A DNA stretch of 33,954 nt from DATJGR01 sp032124855 (lineage in GTDB: Bacteria; Pseudomonadota; Gammaproteobacteria; Pseudomonadales; Azotimanducaceae), in NCBI GenBank assembly GCA_032124855.1, contig JAQBCT010000080.1, forward strand, positions 1 through 33,954. The letters are read 5' to 3'. Position 1 is the first letter of the stretch. Each line of letters starts with the position of its first letter. Below the pieces are notes generated by a model that searched no databases, was not told the DNA's origin, and saw only the letters and a program-made list of their open reading frames with translations. The translations under genes were made by a program, and so were the position numbers. This document shows positions 15,166 to 22,875 of the stretch, one piece after another.

Positions 15166-15432
15166 CAATGATGCTCCATGCGGCGCGGATATTACCCATC
15201 TCGCCGCGTCAGCGCAGTATTCACGTGATCGCCAGTCATCCCCGTCACCCTTCTGCCAAGGACCCCCCCCTTCTCTCGCGCCCCAACGACTTCGGTGAGG
15301 AGCGCTCCGTGACGCGCCACCGTTGCGCAAAAAAACTTTGTCGGGGCGATGACAACTCGGGAACAACAGTTGTCTAATATGCGGCGCTCGATACCAACCA
15401 CAATTCGCCAGATTCGTCAGGAGAGTTATACG
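15166..15432. other. Divergent intergenic region between L,D-transpeptidase and kamA genes
   Basis: This gap of 267 nt, the longest in the window, separates two divergent genes. It contains a run of eight or nine C near 15263-15270, an A-rich stretch (15329-15336) and an inverted repeat described separately. The kamA reading frame is open from an ATG at 15349, but I place the true start at 15433. I see no RNA gene or further coding sequence. Confidence 0.5.
15351..15374 (+). promoter_or_regulatory. Inverted repeat upstream of the kamA operon (candidate operator)
   Basis: GACAACT (15351-15357) and AGTTGTC (15368-15374) form a perfect 7-bp inverted repeat with a 10-nt spacer. A -10-like TAATAT follows at once (15375-15380). 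The geometry suits binding of a dimeric repressor or activator at the promoter of the operon that starts at 15433. No convincing -35 box lies at the right distance, which would be compatible with an activated promoter. The regulator is not in the adjacent genes. Confidence 0.4.
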
Positions 15433-16764
15433 GTGAAATCACGGACCTCAGTGTCCAGGGAAGAAGAAGCTGTCGTCGGTGACGACGACAAACCTCCCAC
15501 GCGATCCGCGTCAACGCAACCCCAAACAGTCTTAATCAGCACTACCTCCGCAGCCCGCTCCGGGCCGTATATCCATCGCGACGTCGATCCCCGCTTCGAC
15601 CGCACCAAGATTCGCACCCGCCTGCCGCGCGAGAGTCGTCGGATCCGATTGTTCCGACGCGCCCACTATCCGCGGGTAACCGATGCGGAGTGGTCCGACT
15701 GGCGGTGGCAGTCGCGCAACCGAATCAAGAACCTCGCGCAGCTCGAACATCTGATGGACCTGTCCAGCGACGAGCGGCGCGCGCTGGTCGAAGCCGGCTC
15801 GATGCTGCCGCTGGGCATCACGCCGTACTACGTCAGCCTGCTGGATCCGACCAATCCCCATAACGCACTGCGACGCACCGTGATTCCGGTCACTGGTGAG
15901 TTCCTGCGCGGCCCGGGCGAGGCCGATGACCCGCTCGCTGAAGATGGCCACAGTCCGGTGCCGGGGCTCGTGCACCGCTATCCCGATCGGGTGCTGTTTC
16001 TCGCACTCGACTTCTGCACCACGTACTGCCGCTACTGCACCCGCTCGCGCGTGGTCGGGCACGGCGAACTGGCACCGTCGGATGCGCGCCTCGAGGCCAT
16101 GTTCGATTACATCCGCGGTACTCCGGCGATTCGCGACGTGCTGATCTCGGGCGGTGATCCGCTGGCGCTGGCCGACGACAAGCTCGACTACATCCTCGGT
16201 CGGCTGCGGGACATCCCGCATGTCGAGTTCATCCGAATCGGCACGAAGATGCCGGCGGTGCTGCCGCAACGCATCACACCGAGTCTCGTGCGCGTGCTGC
16301 GCAAGCACCACCCGATCTGGATGAGCGTGCATTACCTGCATCCCGACGAGTGCACAGCAGAGGCGTTTCTCGCCTGCGCCCGCCTGGCCGATGCGGGTAT
16401 TCCAATCGGCTCGCAAACCGTGCTGCTGAAGGGCGTAAACGACGACGTTGAAACCATGAAGGAACTCATGCAACGCCTGCTGCTGATGCGCGTGCGTCCC
16501 TACTATCTGTATCAATGCGATCCGATTTCCGGATCCAGTCACTTTCGCACCACCATCCAGAAGGGCCTCGACATCATTGAAGGTCTGCGCGGTCATACCA
16601 CGGGCTACGCGGTTCCAACCTACGTCGTCGACGCCCCAGGCGGCGGCGGCAAGATCCCGCTGCAACCTCAGTACGTGCTGGGACGCGACGGCGATGACCT
16701 GCTGCTGCGCAATTACGAGGGCGCCCAGTACCGCTATCCCGACACGCGACTCGGGCAGCCTTGA
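15433..16764 (+). CDS. kamA: KamA-family radical SAM aminomutase (lysine 2,3-aminomutase-like)
   Basis: A 443-residue radical SAM/PLP enzyme. The iron-sulfur motif is CTTYCRYC with Cys195, Cys199 and Cys202. The PLP lysine is Lys407 in DAPGGGGKIP. The two aspartates that hold the side-chain amino group of L-lysine in the clostridial enzyme appear to be conserved as Asp363 (YQCD) and Asp400. These residues favour L-lysine to L-beta-lysine conversion over glutamate mutase activity. The N-terminal 45 residues are polar and probably disordered, and the C-terminus is short. I chose GTG 15433, not ATG 15349, because AGGAG lies nine nt before it. The protein is too long for EpmB, and no EF-P genes are near. 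Its stop shares one nucleotide with the next gene's start, an ATP-grasp ligase. Confidence 0.87.
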   Translation: MKSRTSVSREEEAVVGDDDKPPTRSASTQPQTVLISTTSAARSGPYIHRDVDPRFDRTKIRTRLPRESRRIRLFRRAHYPRVTDAEWSDWRWQSRNRIKNLAQLEHLMDLSSDERRALVEAGSMLPLGITPYYVSLLDPTNPHNALRRTVIPVTGEFLRGPGEADDPLAEDGHSPVPGLVHRYPDRVLFLALDFCTTYCRYCTRSRVVGHGELAPSDARLEAMFDYIRGTPAIRDVLISGGDPLALADDKLDYILGRLRDIPHVEFIRIGTKMPAVLPQRITPSLVRVLRKHHPIWMSVHYLHPDECTAEAFLACARLADAGIPIGSQTVLLKGVNDDVETMKELMQRLLLMRVRPYYLYQCDPISGSSHFRTTIQKGLDIIEGLRGHTTGYAVPTYVVDAPGGGGKIPLQPQYVLGRDGDDLLLRNYEGAQYRYPDTRLGQP

Positions 16765-17765
16765 TGCACATCGGCCTGACGTACGATCTGCGCGCCGAGT
16801 ATCTGGCCGCCGGGTACAGCGATGAAGAAACCGCCGAATTCGACCAGCCAGGCACCATCGATGCGCTGGCGCTCGCCATCGAACGGTTGGGGCATCGCGT
16901 CGATCGCATCGGGTCGGCGCGCGCGCTGGTGGGCCGGCTCGCGAAGGGCGATCGCTGGGAACTGGTGTTCAATATTGCCGAAGGCCTGCACGGCTATGGG
17001 CGCGAAGCGCAGGTGCCGGCCATCCTGGATGTCTACGGCATCGCCTACACGTTTGCCGATCCACTGGCAGCTTCGGTCTGCCTGCACAAGGGTTGGTCGA
17101 AGTTGATCGTTGCAGCAGCGGGCGTGCCCACCGCGCGCTTCGCGGTCATCGAAACGGCGGCCGACGCCGCGAAGGTCTCGCTACCGTTTCCACTGCTTGC
17201 CAAGCCGGTGGCCGAGGGCACCGGCAAGGGCGTCACGCCCAGATCGGTTGTGCGTTCAACCGCAGAGCTGAAGTCCTTGTGTACCGCGCTGCTCGATCAC
17301 TATCGGCAGCCCGTGTTGGTCGAAAGCTTCCTGCCGGGCCGGGAGTTCACGGTTGGCATCGTTGGCACCAATGCGGCGGCGCGGGCGGTTGGCACCGTCG
17401 AGATCGTGCTGAAGAACGGCGCGGAACCCGACGTTTATTCGTACACGAACAAAGAACAGTGCGAGACGCTGGTGGACTACGTGCACGTCACGCGGATCGA
17501 CCCGTTGGTAGCGCAGGCCGAGCAGATCGCCATCGACGCCTGGAACGCGCTCGCCTGCCGCGACGCAGGACGCGTGGATATCCGCTGCGATGCGCAGGGC
17601 GCGCCGATGTTTCTCGAGGTCAATCCGCTGGCCGGATTGCATCCGACGCATTCAGATCTGCCAATGATCGCAACTGCGGTGGGAATGCCGTACACCGATC
17701 TGATCCGGGAAATCATTGAGTCAGCGGCGCGGCGCATTCCCAAGGCCAGCGTTCGCGCCGCGTGA
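16764..17765 (+). CDS. D-Ala-D-Ala-ligase-like ATP-grasp enzyme (first of two)
   Basis: A 333-residue ATP-grasp carboxylate-amine ligase related to Ddl. The N-terminal domain carries LVFNIAEGLHGYGREAQVP (about 67-85), which corresponds to the Ddl FNxxHG region but has GYGREAQ in place of the usual G-E-D-G signature. The ATP-grasp core includes LLAKPVAEGTGKGV and PVLVESFLPGREFTVGIVG. The metal-binding end is MFLEVNPLAGLHPTHSDLP, similar to the EVNTxPG motif. It is therefore a ligase of an unassigned substrate class rather than a housekeeping Ddl. ATG 16764 overlaps the kamA stop by one nucleotide (TGATG), so the two are translationally coupled. A beta-lysine-derived substrate is inferred from context only. 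Confidence 0.85.
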   Translation: MHIGLTYDLRAEYLAAGYSDEETAEFDQPGTIDALALAIERLGHRVDRIGSARALVGRLAKGDRWELVFNIAEGLHGYGREAQVPAILDVYGIAYTFADPLAASVCLHKGWSKLIVAAAGVPTARFAVIETAADAAKVSLPFPLLAKPVAEGTGKGVTPRSVVRSTAELKSLCTALLDHYRQPVLVESFLPGREFTVGIVGTNAAARAVGTVEIVLKNGAEPDVYSYTNKEQCETLVDYVHVTRIDPLVAQAEQIAIDAWNALACRDAGRVDIRCDAQGAPMFLEVNPLAGLHPTHSDLPMIATAVGMPYTDLIREIIESAARRIPKASVRAA

Positions 17766-17800
17766 TGCGGGCAACCGACCACCCCAGGCGCTGAGGGGCG

Positions 17801-18787
17801 ATGCAAATTCTGCTGCTTCATGATGCCGTGGCCGCGGACGCACCGCCCGAAGCACAGGATACGTTGCAACAAGTGACCGCTGTCAGCGCTGCGCTAAAAC
17901 AACTCGGTCATAGCATCGCCACGTTTGCAGTGAGTGATGATTTTGCGGCACTGATCACTCGCCTGCGCGAAGCGCCGCCGACCCTGGTTTTCAACCTGGT
18001 TGAATCCATCGCCGGATACGACGCTGCAGCCGTTGCCGTGCCCGCGCTGCTCGACGGACTCGGCGTCGCCTATACGGGAACTCGGTGCGCCAATATGGCA
18101 CTCGCCAACGATAAGTGTGCTGCCAAAACCCTGCTCGAACAGTTGCACCTGCCGACGCCGGAATGGATGAACGAGGCACAGCCATCGCACCCATTCCGCG
18201 CGGACAAATACATCGTCAAGGCACGGTTCGAACATGCGTCCCGCGGCCTGGAGGACGACGCCATCATCCAATGCGACAGCGCCGAGCGTGCGCTGCAATC
18301 AATTCGTGCGCGTTCTGCGGCGCTGGGCCGGCCCTGCTTCGCCGAGCGATTCATCCACGGCCGCGAATTCAACCTCTCCATCCTGGCGGGGCGCGCGGGT
18401 CCACAGGTATTGGCTCCAGCGGAGATCGACTTTTCGGCATTCCCGGCGGGCAAGGCGCATATGGTTGGCTATCGCGCCAAGTGGATGGAGACCTCATTCG
18501 AATACAACAATACTCCGCGGCGCTTTGACTTCGCGGCCGCCGATGCACCGCTGCTGGCTGAACTGAACGCCTTGGCACGAAGGACGTTCTCGCAGCTGGG
18601 GCTCGGCGGTTATGCGCGCGTGGATTTTCGCGTCGACGGTGACGGGCCGTGGATTCTGGAGGTCAACGCCAACCCATGTATTGCGCCGGACGCGGGGTTC
18701 GCGGCCGCACTTGCACACACCGGCTTGCGCTACGAGGATGCTATTGCGCGCATCATCGACGCCGCCTCGACGCACATTCACGCCTGA
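17801..18787 (+). CDS. D-Ala-D-Ala-ligase-like ATP-grasp enzyme (second of two)
   Basis: A 328-residue ATP-grasp protein, clearly distinct from its upstream neighbour. Its N-terminal region has LVFNLVESIAGYDAAAVAVPALLDGLGVAYTG, where Ddl would have the lid-forming HGxxGEDG. It continues with NDKCAAKTLLEQ (central domain), FAERFIHGREFNLSIL and PWILEVNANPCIAP, the Mg-binding end. A segment KWMETSFEYNNTPRRFDF (about 227-244) corresponds to the Ddl region before the final domain. The start ATG follows GAGGGG, 35 nt after the first ligase. Two consecutive, non-identical ligases suggest two successive bond-forming steps, or a heteromer. The substrate is unknown. Confidence 0.83.
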   Translation: MQILLLHDAVAADAPPEAQDTLQQVTAVSAALKQLGHSIATFAVSDDFAALITRLREAPPTLVFNLVESIAGYDAAAVAVPALLDGLGVAYTGTRCANMALANDKCAAKTLLEQLHLPTPEWMNEAQPSHPFRADKYIVKARFEHASRGLEDDAIIQCDSAERALQSIRARSAALGRPCFAERFIHGREFNLSILAGRAGPQVLAPAEIDFSAFPAGKAHMVGYRAKWMETSFEYNNTPRRFDFAAADAPLLAELNALARRTFSQLGLGGYARVDFRVDGDGPWILEVNANPCIAPDAGFAAALAHTGLRYEDAIARIIDAASTHIHA

Positions 18788-18803
18788 TCTGGAGTCATCC
18801 CGA

Positions 18804-19979
18804 ATGGAGTCATTTCGACACGAGGTACGCAACTGGCTCGCCGCCAACTGCCCCCCGAGCATTCGCACGCCCATGCCAACCGATGAATACCCGGGCGGTG
18901 GACGCCGCGCCACCTACGCGAATCCAGACACAAAGGTATGGATGGAACGCATGGCCGCGAAGGGTTGGACCGTGCCGAGCTGGCCGGTGGTTTACGGCGG
19001 CGCCGGCTTGGACAAACTGCAGGGTCGTGTCCTGCAGGAAGAGCTGCGGCACATCAACGCGCGGCCCGCGCTGGTTGGCATGGGCATCAGCATGATCGGA
19101 CCGGCCCTGCTCGAATACGGCACCGACGAACAGAAAGCCGAACATCTGCCGCGGATCGCGCGCGGCGAGATCTGGTGGTGTCAGGGCTACAGCGAACCCA
19201 ACGCTGGCTCGGACCTGGCCAGTCTGAAGACCAGCGCCGTCGACAACGGCGACGAGTACATCATCAATGGTTCGAAAATCTGGACGTCCGGCGCAGATCA
19301 TGCGGACTGGATATTCTGCCTGGTGCGCACGGATCCCACCGCGCCGAAACACGATGGTATTACCTTCATCCTCTTCGACATCGAACAGCCGGGCGTGACG
19401 GTGCGGCCCATCCGTCTGATCAGCGGCGCATCACCGTTCTGCGAGACATTTTTCGATGGTGCCCGCGCCTTGAAGAAGAACGTCGTCGGGGAGGTGAACA
19501 AGGGGTGGACCGTCGCCAAGCGACTGCTGCAGTACGAACGGACCTCCATCGGCGGCATCGGAGGCGGCACGCAGCAATCGGCTCGGCTCGAGGACCTCGC
19601 ACGTCAGTACGCCGGAGAAGTACGCGGCGCCATCGCGGACCCCGCGTTGCGCGCGCGCGTACTCGAACACCGCATGAACGAACGCGGCTATTCGTTGACC
19701 ATGCGTCGTGCCACTGAGGAATCGTCGTCGGGGCGCGCACCCGGCGCGGCATCCTCGATGTTCAAGTACTACGGAACCGAACTGAACATTCGCAAATACG
19801 AGCTGCTGCTCGCCATGATGGGTACGCAGGCGGTCGGCTGGGAAGGCACGGCATTCGCCGCCGATGAACTGACCACGACACGCGCGTGGCTGCGTTCCAA
19901 GGCCAACTCAATCGAAGGCGGCACATCGGAAGTGCAGTTGAATATCATCGCCAAACGCGTGCTCGGGCTGCCCGATTAG
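18804..19979 (+). CDS. Acyl-CoA dehydrogenase family flavoprotein
   Basis: A 391-residue FAD enzyme of the acyl-CoA dehydrogenase family. The N-terminal helical domain is followed by the FAD-binding signature WCQGYSEPNAGSDLASLKT (about 129-147), the beta domain with INGSKIWTSGADHADWIF, and the C-terminal helical domain ending in IEGGTSEVQLNIIAKRVLG. This class oxidises acyl-CoA thioesters at C2-C3 and passes electrons to electron-transfer flavoprotein. The pattern is nearer to steroid/branched-chain or CaiA-type members than to short-chain housekeeping enzymes. I chose ATG 18804 with GGAG at 18791. The start is 16 nt after the second ligase stop, so it may be the last gene of the kamA operon, though its role there is unclear. 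Confidence 0.9.
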   Translation: MESFRHEVRNWLAANCPPSIRTPMPTDEYPGGGRRATYANPDTKVWMERMAAKGWTVPSWPVVYGGAGLDKLQGRVLQEELRHINARPALVGMGISMIGPALLEYGTDEQKAEHLPRIARGEIWWCQGYSEPNAGSDLASLKTSAVDNGDEYIINGSKIWTSGADHADWIFCLVRTDPTAPKHDGITFILFDIEQPGVTVRPIRLISGASPFCETFFDGARALKKNVVGEVNKGWTVAKRLLQYERTSIGGIGGGTQQSARLEDLARQYAGEVRGAIADPALRARVLEHRMNERGYSLTMRRATEESSSGRAPGAASSMFKYYGTELNIRKYELLLAMMGTQAVGWEGTAFAADELTTTRAWLRSKANSIEGGTSEVQLNIIAKRVLGLPD

Positions 19980-19990
19980 ACGAAATCGAC

Positions 19991-20028
19991 GATAAAGAAA
20001 GCCGGCGGGCGTTGCTGCTGGCCGGCTT
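19991..20028 (-). terminator. Terminator of the OmpA-family gene
   Basis: An 8-bp stem pairs 19999-20006 with 20021-20028 (AAGCCGGC / GCCGGCTT) around a 14-nt loop. Read on the minus strand it is followed by TTTCTTTAT, a U-rich tract. It lies downstream of the OmpA-family stop at 20061 and between convergent genes, so it may also act weakly on the acyl-CoA dehydrogenase transcript. Confidence 0.6.
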
Positions 20029-20060
20029 CAGAGGTCCGTCGAAAGTCTGCCAGCGACGCG

Positions 20061-21125
20061 CTATTTCACCACGCCGGTGCCAGAGACGACGATCGAAACG
20101 CGGCGATTCTTCGCCCGTCCCTCGTCGGTGGCGTTTGACGCAATCGGCTTCGTCTCGCCGTTACCTACTGCGGTGAGGCGGCTGCCCTCGATGCCCGACT
20201 TGGTCAACACATCGACCACGGCTTGCGCGCGGCGCACAGACAGTCGCTGGTTGTATTCTTCCCCGCCAACACTGTCCGTATTGCCTTCAATCACCGCGGC
20301 GGTGTTCGGGTAGTCACGCAGGAACTGCATCGCCCTGCGCAGTTCGCGGAACGACAGATCGTTGATCTCTGCTGAGTTGAACGCGAATTCCACCGTCAAG
20401 TCGAAGCTGACCGGCTTCTGCACCACCACCGGGCAACCGTTGGCTTCGACCTTCGCGCCACGCGGCGTGTCCGGGCATTGATCCGAGGTGTCGCAAACGC
20501 CATCGCTGTCACTGTCAGCACACTTCGTGGGCACTACGGGTGCCGGCGGCGCTGCCGCCACGACAGGCGCTGCTACTTTCCTGCCGCCCAACGGAATCTC
20601 GAGGCCCAGCGTGAACTCTCTGTCGACCTTGTCGTTGTTACGCTGCTCGAAGTAACGCAGACGCGACATCAATCGGATGTTGACGTGGTCATTCAGTTTG
20701 AACAGCGGTCCGAACGCGAGGTTGGCCGTAAAGGTGTCGTCGCCTTCACCGCCCGGGTCAAGCGAAACCCCCAGGCTGTTTTTCAGCGAACTGTCTACAA
20801 AGGCCCAGCCGGGACCCGCACCGACGAGCAGCGACAGGCGCGACTCCGGGCGGAAGATGTACCACACGTTGAAATCGAGCAGCCAGGCGTCGAAATTGCC
20901 CCGTATTCTCGAGGCACCCTTGCCAGTGTTGCCGTCGAGATTCGTATAACCCAACGACGAGCTCAGCAGAATGTGTTCGCTCGGCTGATAGCCCAGGCGC
21001 AGGCCGCCTGTGTAGCCATTGTCGAGTTCCTCAAGGTCGGGCATATACGCACCGCCATAGATCCCCAAATCCCACTGGCCCGGACCCAGGTCGTAGGCGA
21101 GGGTCGTTTGAGCACAAAGGGCCAA
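20061..21125 (-). CDS. OmpA-family outer-membrane protein with calcium-binding repeat (interrupted 5' end)
   Basis: The uninterrupted frame gives 354 residues from a TTG. The N-terminal part (about 10-190) alternates like an eight-stranded outer-membrane barrel. A thrombospondin-type-3 calcium repeat with CADSDSDGVCDTSDQCPD follows (about 202-219). The C-terminal OmpA peptidoglycan-binding domain (about 240-350) contains IEGNTDSVGGEEYNQRLSVRRA and NRRVSI. The protein would anchor the outer membrane to the wall. A full signal peptide lies in frame upstream, starting at an ATG at 21167 with a good ribosome binding site (GGGAG), but its third codon is TAG. Without that stop the gene would run 20061-21167 and encode 368 residues. 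As it stands, export would need suppression or a weak start. Confidence 0.85.
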   Translation of the reverse strand: MALCAQTTLAYDLGPGQWDLGIYGGAYMPDLEELDNGYTGGLRLGYQPSEHILLSSSLGYTNLDGNTGKGASRIRGNFDAWLLDFNVWYIFRPESRLSLLVGAGPGWAFVDSSLKNSLGVSLDPGGEGDDTFTANLAFGPLFKLNDHVNIRLMSRLRYFEQRNNDKVDREFTLGLEIPLGGRKVAAPVVAAAPPAPVVPTKCADSDSDGVCDTSDQCPDTPRGAKVEANGCPVVVQKPVSFDLTVEFAFNSAEINDLSFRELRRAMQFLRDYPNTAAVIEGNTDSVGGEEYNQRLSVRRAQAVVDVLTKSGIEGSRLTAVGNGETKPIASNATDEGRAKNRRVSIVVSGTGVVK

Positions 21126-21180
21126 CGCAAGTGCCCCGAGGTACGCCGGAATACTCGTCTACTTCATTGCTTGCTCCCGT
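21126..21180 (-). other. Signal-peptide coding start of the OmpA-family gene carrying an amber codon
   Basis: On the minus strand GGGAG (21174-21178) precedes ATG 21167. The frame then reads Met-Lys-stop (TAG, 21161-21159)-TSIPAYLGALALALCAQ, and continues into the OmpA-family ORF. The residues after the stop complete a textbook signal peptide with cleavage after ...LAYD or nearby. A CAG-to-TAG change would explain the stop. The TTG at 21125 that would otherwise have to serve as start falls in the middle of the hydrophobic core. Confidence 0.65.
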
Positions 21181-21251
21181 TGAAATGGTCTACCCAGCAT
21201 TCAGCCGGCGCATTAGATCGAGCGCCAATTTTGCTGTCAACAATGCGCGGA

Positions 21252-21539
21252 TTAGTTGTGTGCAACCACTTTGGTCGTGAACAAATAGTCCTTCAACTCT
21301 TTATCAAACGTCGGGTCCTGACGCCGGATCCACTCCAGCACCATTGCCGCATGTTCTTTCTCTTCATCGCGATTGTGTTCGAGGATCGCTTTCAGATTGG
21401 CATCGGTACACGCATCGGCGCGCTGGTTGTACCAATCCACCGCTTCGAGTTCCTCCATCAGCGAGGTAATCGCGCGGTGCATATCCCGCGTTGCGTTTGA
21501 CAGCTCGCTAATCGGTTCGTGGTAGCCTTCATTCGCCAC
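21252..21539 (-). CDS. Encapsulated-ferritin-like (EncFtn) protein without targeting peptide
   Basis: A 95-residue, two-helix ferritin-like protein closely matching the EncFtn family first described from Rhodospirillum rubrum. The family core is present as RDMHRAITSLMEELEAVDWYNQRAD and EHNRDEEKEHAAMVLEW, split here for brevity. The ferroxidase ligands correspond to Glu30, Glu60 and His63, with Trp36 and Tyr37 also kept. Such proteins form ring-shaped decamers of dimers that oxidise Fe(II) for storage inside an encapsulin shell. Here the sequence ends in LKDYLFTTKVVAHN, lacking the usual C-terminal shell-targeting peptide, and no encapsulin gene lies in the window. Translation starts at a GTG with GGGAGG eight nt upstream. 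Confidence 0.9.
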   Translation of the reverse strand: MANEGYHEPISELSNATRDMHRAITSLMEELEAVDWYNQRADACTDANLKAILEHNRDEEKEHAAMVLEWIRRQDPTFDKELKDYLFTTKVVAHN

Positions 21540-21567
21540 TGTTCAACCTCCCAGGATTGTTACCGTC

Positions 21568-22875
21568 GTGTCAGTTTCAAACACTGGGGCCAATACGACC
21601 GAAGACAACCCCGCCCCCGACAGCATCATGATCATCGGTGCAGGGATCAGCGGCCTCACTTGCGCGCTTGCCCTGCACGAGGCCGGCATCCCGGCTCGTG
21701 TCTTTGAGGCTGTCGAGACCATCCAACCCCTCGGCGTTGGGATCAATCTGCTTCCGCACTCTGTGAAGGCGCTGTGGGAGCTCGGCTTGCAGCGGCCGCT
21801 CGAAGAAATCGCGATTCAAACCAGCGCACTGCGGTTCTTCTCGAAGCGCGGTCAGGATATCTGGGCCGAGCCGCGCGGGATCGAAGCGGGCTACCCGTGG
21901 CCGCAATATTCGCTGCACCGTGGAGAGCTTCAGCAGGCGCTACTCGATGCCGTGGTCGCACGGCTCGGACCCGGCGCCGTGTGCACCGGTCACGCGCTGC
22001 ACGCATTCGAGCAGGACGAGCACGGTGTCACCGCCCATTTCATCAACCGTCGCGATGGCGCGGCGAGGCCCAGCCGCACCGCGGCTGCATTGATTGGCGC
22101 GGACGGGCTCATGTCAGTGGTGCGCGGCGCCTTCTATCCCGACGAAGGCAACCCCGCTTACTCCGGACAGATGCTGTGGCGCGGTGTCGCGCAATGGCAT
22201 CCCGTCTTCGATGGGCGCACCTGCATCATGGCTGGCCACAACGATTTGAAGGCAGTCATCTATCCGATTTCCGAACGCACCCGGCTTGGCGGGCGCAGCC
22301 TGTTGAACTGGGTTGCGGAGCGGCGTCTCGGCGGCGAGCTTCCCGCAAATCGTGCCGACTGGAATCGGGAAGGGAACGCTGCCGATTTCGTCGCCGCGTT
22401 TGCGGACTGGCAATTCCCCTGGCTCGATATCCCGGCGCTGTTCGCCGCCACGCCAACGATCTACGAATTTCCGATGGTGGATCGAACGCCCGTATCACGC
22501 TGGAGCTTCGGGCGTGTCACGCTGATCGGCGATGCAGCGCACGCGATGCGCCCGAATGGCTCCAACGGCGCTTCGCAGGGGATTCTCGATGGCCTCGCGC
22601 TGGCCCGGTGCCTGCGCGACGGTTCTGCCATCCCCGCGGCATTGCATGCCTATCAGCAGGAGCGGCTCGAACCCACCGCGCGTCTGACCCTGGACAATCG
22701 CGCCACCGGACCTGAACGGATCCTGCAGATGGTCGAAGATCGTTGCCCTGACGGATTCACGGACATCCACGACCACTTCAGCCATGCGCAGCTGCAGGAG
22801 ATCGCCGATCGGTACAAGCGTCTGGCCGGTTTCAATCGCGACGCGCTCATGACGCCCGCCACAAGACGCCCATGA
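21568..22875 (+). CDS. PhzS-like FAD-dependent monooxygenase
   Basis: A 435-residue group A flavin monooxygenase. The FAD-binding GAGISG motif is at 24-29. The DG motif is LIGADGLMSVVR, and the second FAD-ribose motif is GDAAHAMRPNGSNGASQG. Several stretches closely resemble the phenazine hydroxylase PhzS: QPLGVGIN near the start, IWAEPRGIEAG, QYSLHRGELQ and the NWV...ADWNR region. PhzS decarboxylatively hydroxylates a methylated phenazine carboxylate using NADH and oxygen. No phenazine genes are nearby, so the substrate here is probably another aromatic acid. The start is GTG 21568, only 28 nt from the divergent EncFtn start. The gene ends in an ATGA overlap with a thioesterase gene, suggesting joint action. 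Confidence 0.9.
   Translation: MSVSNTGANTTEDNPAPDSIMIIGAGISGLTCALALHEAGIPARVFEAVETIQPLGVGINLLPHSVKALWELGLQRPLEEIAIQTSALRFFSKRGQDIWAEPRGIEAGYPWPQYSLHRGELQQALLDAVVARLGPGAVCTGHALHAFEQDEHGVTAHFINRRDGAARPSRTAAALIGADGLMSVVRGAFYPDEGNPAYSGQMLWRGVAQWHPVFDGRTCIMAGHNDLKAVIYPISERTRLGGRSLLNWVAERRLGGELPANRADWNREGNAADFVAAFADWQFPWLDIPALFAATPTIYEFPMVDRTPVSRWSFGRVTLIGDAAHAMRPNGSNGASQGILDGLALARCLRDGSAIPAALHAYQQERLEPTARLTLDNRATGPERILQMVEDRCPDGFTDIHDHFSHAQLQEIADRYKRLAGFNRDALMTPATRRP

Noticed and set aside
15262..15270. C-run in the kamA upstream gap as a phase-variation tract
   Set aside because: It is short, and lies about 160 nt from the chosen start with no promoter elements placed around it.
16764..18787. 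Annotating the two ATP-grasp genes as D-alanine-D-alanine ligase (ddl)
   Set aside because: Both lack the normal Ddl lid signature, two occur side by side with kamA, and no cell-division or murein genes flank them.
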